A stretch of 16,434 nucleotides of DNA, from positions 1-16,434 of the forward strand of contig JANXZT010000444.1 in assembly GCA_025355395.1 (NCBI GenBank), in the 5' to 3' direction. Under the pieces are notes generated by a model. The model did not search any database. It had not been told where the DNA came from and saw nothing but the letters and a program-made list of their open reading frames with translations. Origin of the DNA: Betaproteobacteria bacterium (GTDB taxonomy: Bacteria > Pseudomonadota > Gammaproteobacteria > Burkholderiales > Casimicrobiaceae). The translations under genes were made by a program, and so were the position numbers. The stretch's first letter is position 1; each line of letters starts with the position of its first letter. Below, piece after piece: positions 15,061 to 16,434 of the stretch.

Positions 15061-15555
15061 TCACGATGTCCGCGCCATCGCGAGGAGCTTCTCACGCAGG
15101 CACTTCATCACGACCGGATGCACGAATTGCGATACATCGCCGCCAAAGCAGGCGATCTCGCGCACGATCGTTGCCGATACGAACATGTACTGCTCGCCCG
15201 GCGTAAGAAACAACGTTTCGACCTCGGGGTGCAGGTGCCGGTTCATTCCGGCCATCTGGAACTCGTACTCGAAGTCCGAGATCGCGCGGAGCCCCCGCAG
15301 GATGATCTGCGCGTCCTGCGCGTGCACGAAATCCATCAGCAGCGAAGAGAACGACATGACCTCGACGTTCAGAAGGTCGTGCAGGACTTCCTGGGCCATC
15401 GCCACGCGTTCGGCGGCGGTGAAAAACGGTTGTTTGCCCGCGCTTTCGGCCACCCCGACCACCACGCTTCCGAACACCCGCGCCGCCCGGCGCACGATGT
15501 CCTCGTGACCGCGGGTAAAGGGGTCGAAAGTGCCGGGATACACGACCTTTAGCAT
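15061..15555 (-). CDS. coaD: Phosphopantetheine adenylyltransferase
   Basis: A 164-residue CoaD, near the E. coli length. It transfers AMP from ATP to 4'-phosphopantetheine, the penultimate step of coenzyme A synthesis. The nucleotidyltransferase T/HxGH motif is TRGH (14-17) within YPGTFDPFTRGHEDI. Arg88 and Arg91 lie in LRGLRAISDFEYE. The second nucleotide motif is VSATIVRE (126-133), where E. coli has ISSSLVKE, so the second Ser is Ala here; similar variants occur in other bacteria, to my recollection. The start at 15555 gives the standard MLKVVYPGTFDP opening; no clear ribosome-binding site is seen. It follows rsmD by 46 bases, a common pairing. Confidence 0.97.
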   Translation of the reverse strand: MLKVVYPGTFDPFTRGHEDIVRRAARVFGSVVVGVAESAGKQPFFTAAERVAMAQEVLHDLLNVEVMSFSSLLMDFVHAQDAQIILRGLRAISDFEYEFQMAGMNRHLHPEVETLFLTPGEQYMFVSATIVREIACFGGDVSQFVHPVVMKCLREKLLAMARTS

Positions 15556-15601
15556 GGATCGAGGAACGGCGCGTTGCCTGTTGATCGGGGGGCAGGAGCG
15601 C

Positions 15602-16153
15602 TCAGTCGGCGCGGGCGAGCAGATGATAATGCACCTGTCCCGCCCTGTCCGCGCGATGCCGGCGCAACCCTGATGGTGCTTCGAGCTGCTGGCCCGCTTC
15701 GGCGTAGATCAACCCGCCTGGGGCAAGCCGCGACTCGCACGCGGGCAGGAGCCAATCCCACGGATCGTCGGCGAATGGTGGATCGAGAAAGATGATCCCG
15801 AAGTGCCGTGTCTCGCGTCGCAGGTAGGCGCGAGCATCGGCGCAATGAACTTCGAGCCCTTCGACATGAAAGTCGGCGGCAGTCCGTTGCAGTGCGTCGG
15901 TCAACACGCGGCTGCTGTCCACTGCGACCACAAGCGCGGCGCCACGCGAAAGCGCCTCGATCGAGAGCGCGCCGGAACCCGCATAAAGATCGAGGCACGC
16001 GAGGCCGGTGAGATCCTGACCGAGCCAGTTGAAAAGCGTCTCCCGCACCCGGTCGGGCGTCGGCCGTAAACCCGGCGAAGCGGGAAAGCGCACCACGCGT
16101 CCGCGACAGGAGCCGCCGATGATGCGGACGCGATTGGCGGGAAAGAGGGGCAA
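15602..16153 (-). CDS. rsmD: 16S rRNA (guanine-966-N2)-methyltransferase
   Basis: A 183-residue RsmD. It methylates G966 of 16S rRNA in the small subunit. Features are VRIIGGSCRGR (9-19), the TPDRVRETLFNWL signature (32-44), SAM motif I LDLYAGSGAL (54-63) and the catalytic DPPF (124-127). The only reasonable start I find is a TTG at 16153, giving MPLFPANRVRIIGG; no in-frame ATG or GTG lies close upstream, and there is no strong ribosome-binding site. A good promoter lies about 50 bases further up. It diverges from ftsY, as in many Proteobacteria, and leads into coaD. Confidence 0.93.
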   Translation of the reverse strand: MPLFPANRVRIIGGSCRGRVVRFPASPGLRPTPDRVRETLFNWLGQDLTGLACLDLYAGSGALSIEALSRGAALVVAVDSSRVLTDALQRTAADFHVEGLEVHCADARAYLRRETRHFGIIFLDPPFADDPWDWLLPACESRLAPGGLIYAEAGQQLEAPSGLRRHRADRAGQVHYHLLARAD

Positions 16154-16203
16154 GAAGGCGATCGGGAAGGGGAGCCCCGGGCAGGCCGGGTGATGCGCGT
16201 AAA

Positions 16204-16230
16204 ATTATATCTTTCCTACCGCACTGTCGA
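16204..16230 (-). promoter_or_regulatory. Candidate sigma-70 promoter of rsmD-coaD-fdx
   Basis: On the minus strand, TCGACA (16230-16225, five of six to consensus) is followed after 15 bases by TATAAT (16209-16204, perfect). The spacer is a little short of the ideal 17. It lies about 50 bases ahead of the rsmD TTG start, in the AT-rich gap shared with divergent ftsY. Confidence 0.6.
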
Positions 16231-16272
16231 CGCCGGCCGCACCTCGCGCGGCGGCGCGAATCCATTCCCTCC

Positions 16273-16434
16273 ATGTTCGATTTTTTCAAGCGCAGGAAAT
16301 CCGAGGCGCCGCCGGCGGACGCGCCCGAAGTGACGGAGCTCCCGGTGCAACCGCTTGAGGCGCTGCGCGAGCCCGCGCATGCGCCGCAACCCACGCCCGT
16401 TGCCGACCCGATTATCGCGCCACCCCCGCTCGAG
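16273..16434 (+). CDS. ftsY: Signal recognition particle receptor FtsY, N-terminal part (3' end outside window)
   Basis: The first 54 residues of a protein that runs off the right edge with no stop. The start MFDFFKRRKSE is the typical short amphipathic and basic N-terminus of FtsY, followed by a proline/alanine/glutamate-rich stretch as in the A domain of proteobacterial FtsY. The GTPase NG domain would lie beyond the window, so the call rests on this opening and on the divergent rsmD neighbour. FtsY is the membrane receptor that accepts ribosome-SRP complexes for membrane protein insertion. The sequence ahead of the ATG (ccattccctcc) is not a good ribosome-binding site. Confidence 0.78.
   Translation, partial: MFDFFKRRKSEAPPADAPEVTELPVQPLEALREPAHAPQPTPVADPIIAPPPLE

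Noticed and set aside
15549..16394. A 281-codon minus-strand frame over coaD end, rsmD and the ftsY start
   Set aside because: It is out of frame with rsmD, whose signature motifs are clear, and its translation is compositionally odd.
1..16434. CRISPR array, prophage, transposase or defence genes
   Set aside because: No regularly spaced direct repeats and no open frame with transposase, integrase (other than housekeeping XerC), capsid or nuclease-system features were seen.

Overview
The window looks like a stretch of ordinary chromosome from a GC-rich betaproteobacterium. The evidence is the gene order TPR protein - lolB - ispE - tRNA-Gln - prs - rplY - pth - ychF, the proteobacterial-type glutamate-cysteine ligase, the order dapF - DUF484 - xerC, and the divergent pair rsmD / ftsY. 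The genus cannot be fixed from the sequence alone. Coding density is very high, several neighbouring genes overlap by 1 or 4 bases, and no stretch above 300 bases lacks a gene. I see no insertion sequence with a transposase, no prophage, no CRISPR array and no defence island.

Layout. (1) 1-431: the 3' end of gshA on the + strand, converging on xerC across a short inverted-repeat element (453-523). (2) 527-4193, minus strand: a tight cassette read as methyltransferase, LEA2-type lipoprotein, dapF, DUF484 protein, xerC. The lipoprotein and dapF share an ATGA overlap. (3) 4194-4414: a 221-base intergenic stretch with some dyad symmetry. (4) 4415-6099, minus: pth then ychF, again joined by an ATGA overlap. 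(5) 6124-6158: a clear intrinsic terminator that closes the upstream operon. (6) 6184-11626, minus: TPR protein, lolB, ispE, tRNA-Gln(TTG), prs and rplY, which links outer-membrane lipoprotein insertion, isoprenoid synthesis, PRPP supply and ribosome assembly. (7) 11784-14682, plus: mutM, read divergently from the TPR gene, then a dynamin-like large GTPase preceded by a 24-base palindrome. (8) 14713-16153, minus: rsmD, coaD and a 2[4Fe-4S] ferredoxin, with a good sigma-70-like promoter ahead of rsmD. (9) 16273-16434, plus: the 5' end of ftsY, divergent from rsmD.

Most of the genes are housekeeping: glutathione, lysine/peptidoglycan precursor (DapF), coenzyme A, isoprenoids, PRPP, translation quality control (Pth, YchF, RsmD, L25), DNA repair (MutM), chromosome dimer resolution (XerC) and membrane protein or lipoprotein targeting (FtsY, LolB).

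The less ordinary items are the REP-like inverted repeat after xerC, the dynamin-like GTPase with an Ala in place of the first Walker A glycine and the palindrome ahead of it, the LEA2 lipoprotein coupled to dapF, and the lysine-rich octapeptide tail of L25. I found no convincing undescribed multi-gene system.
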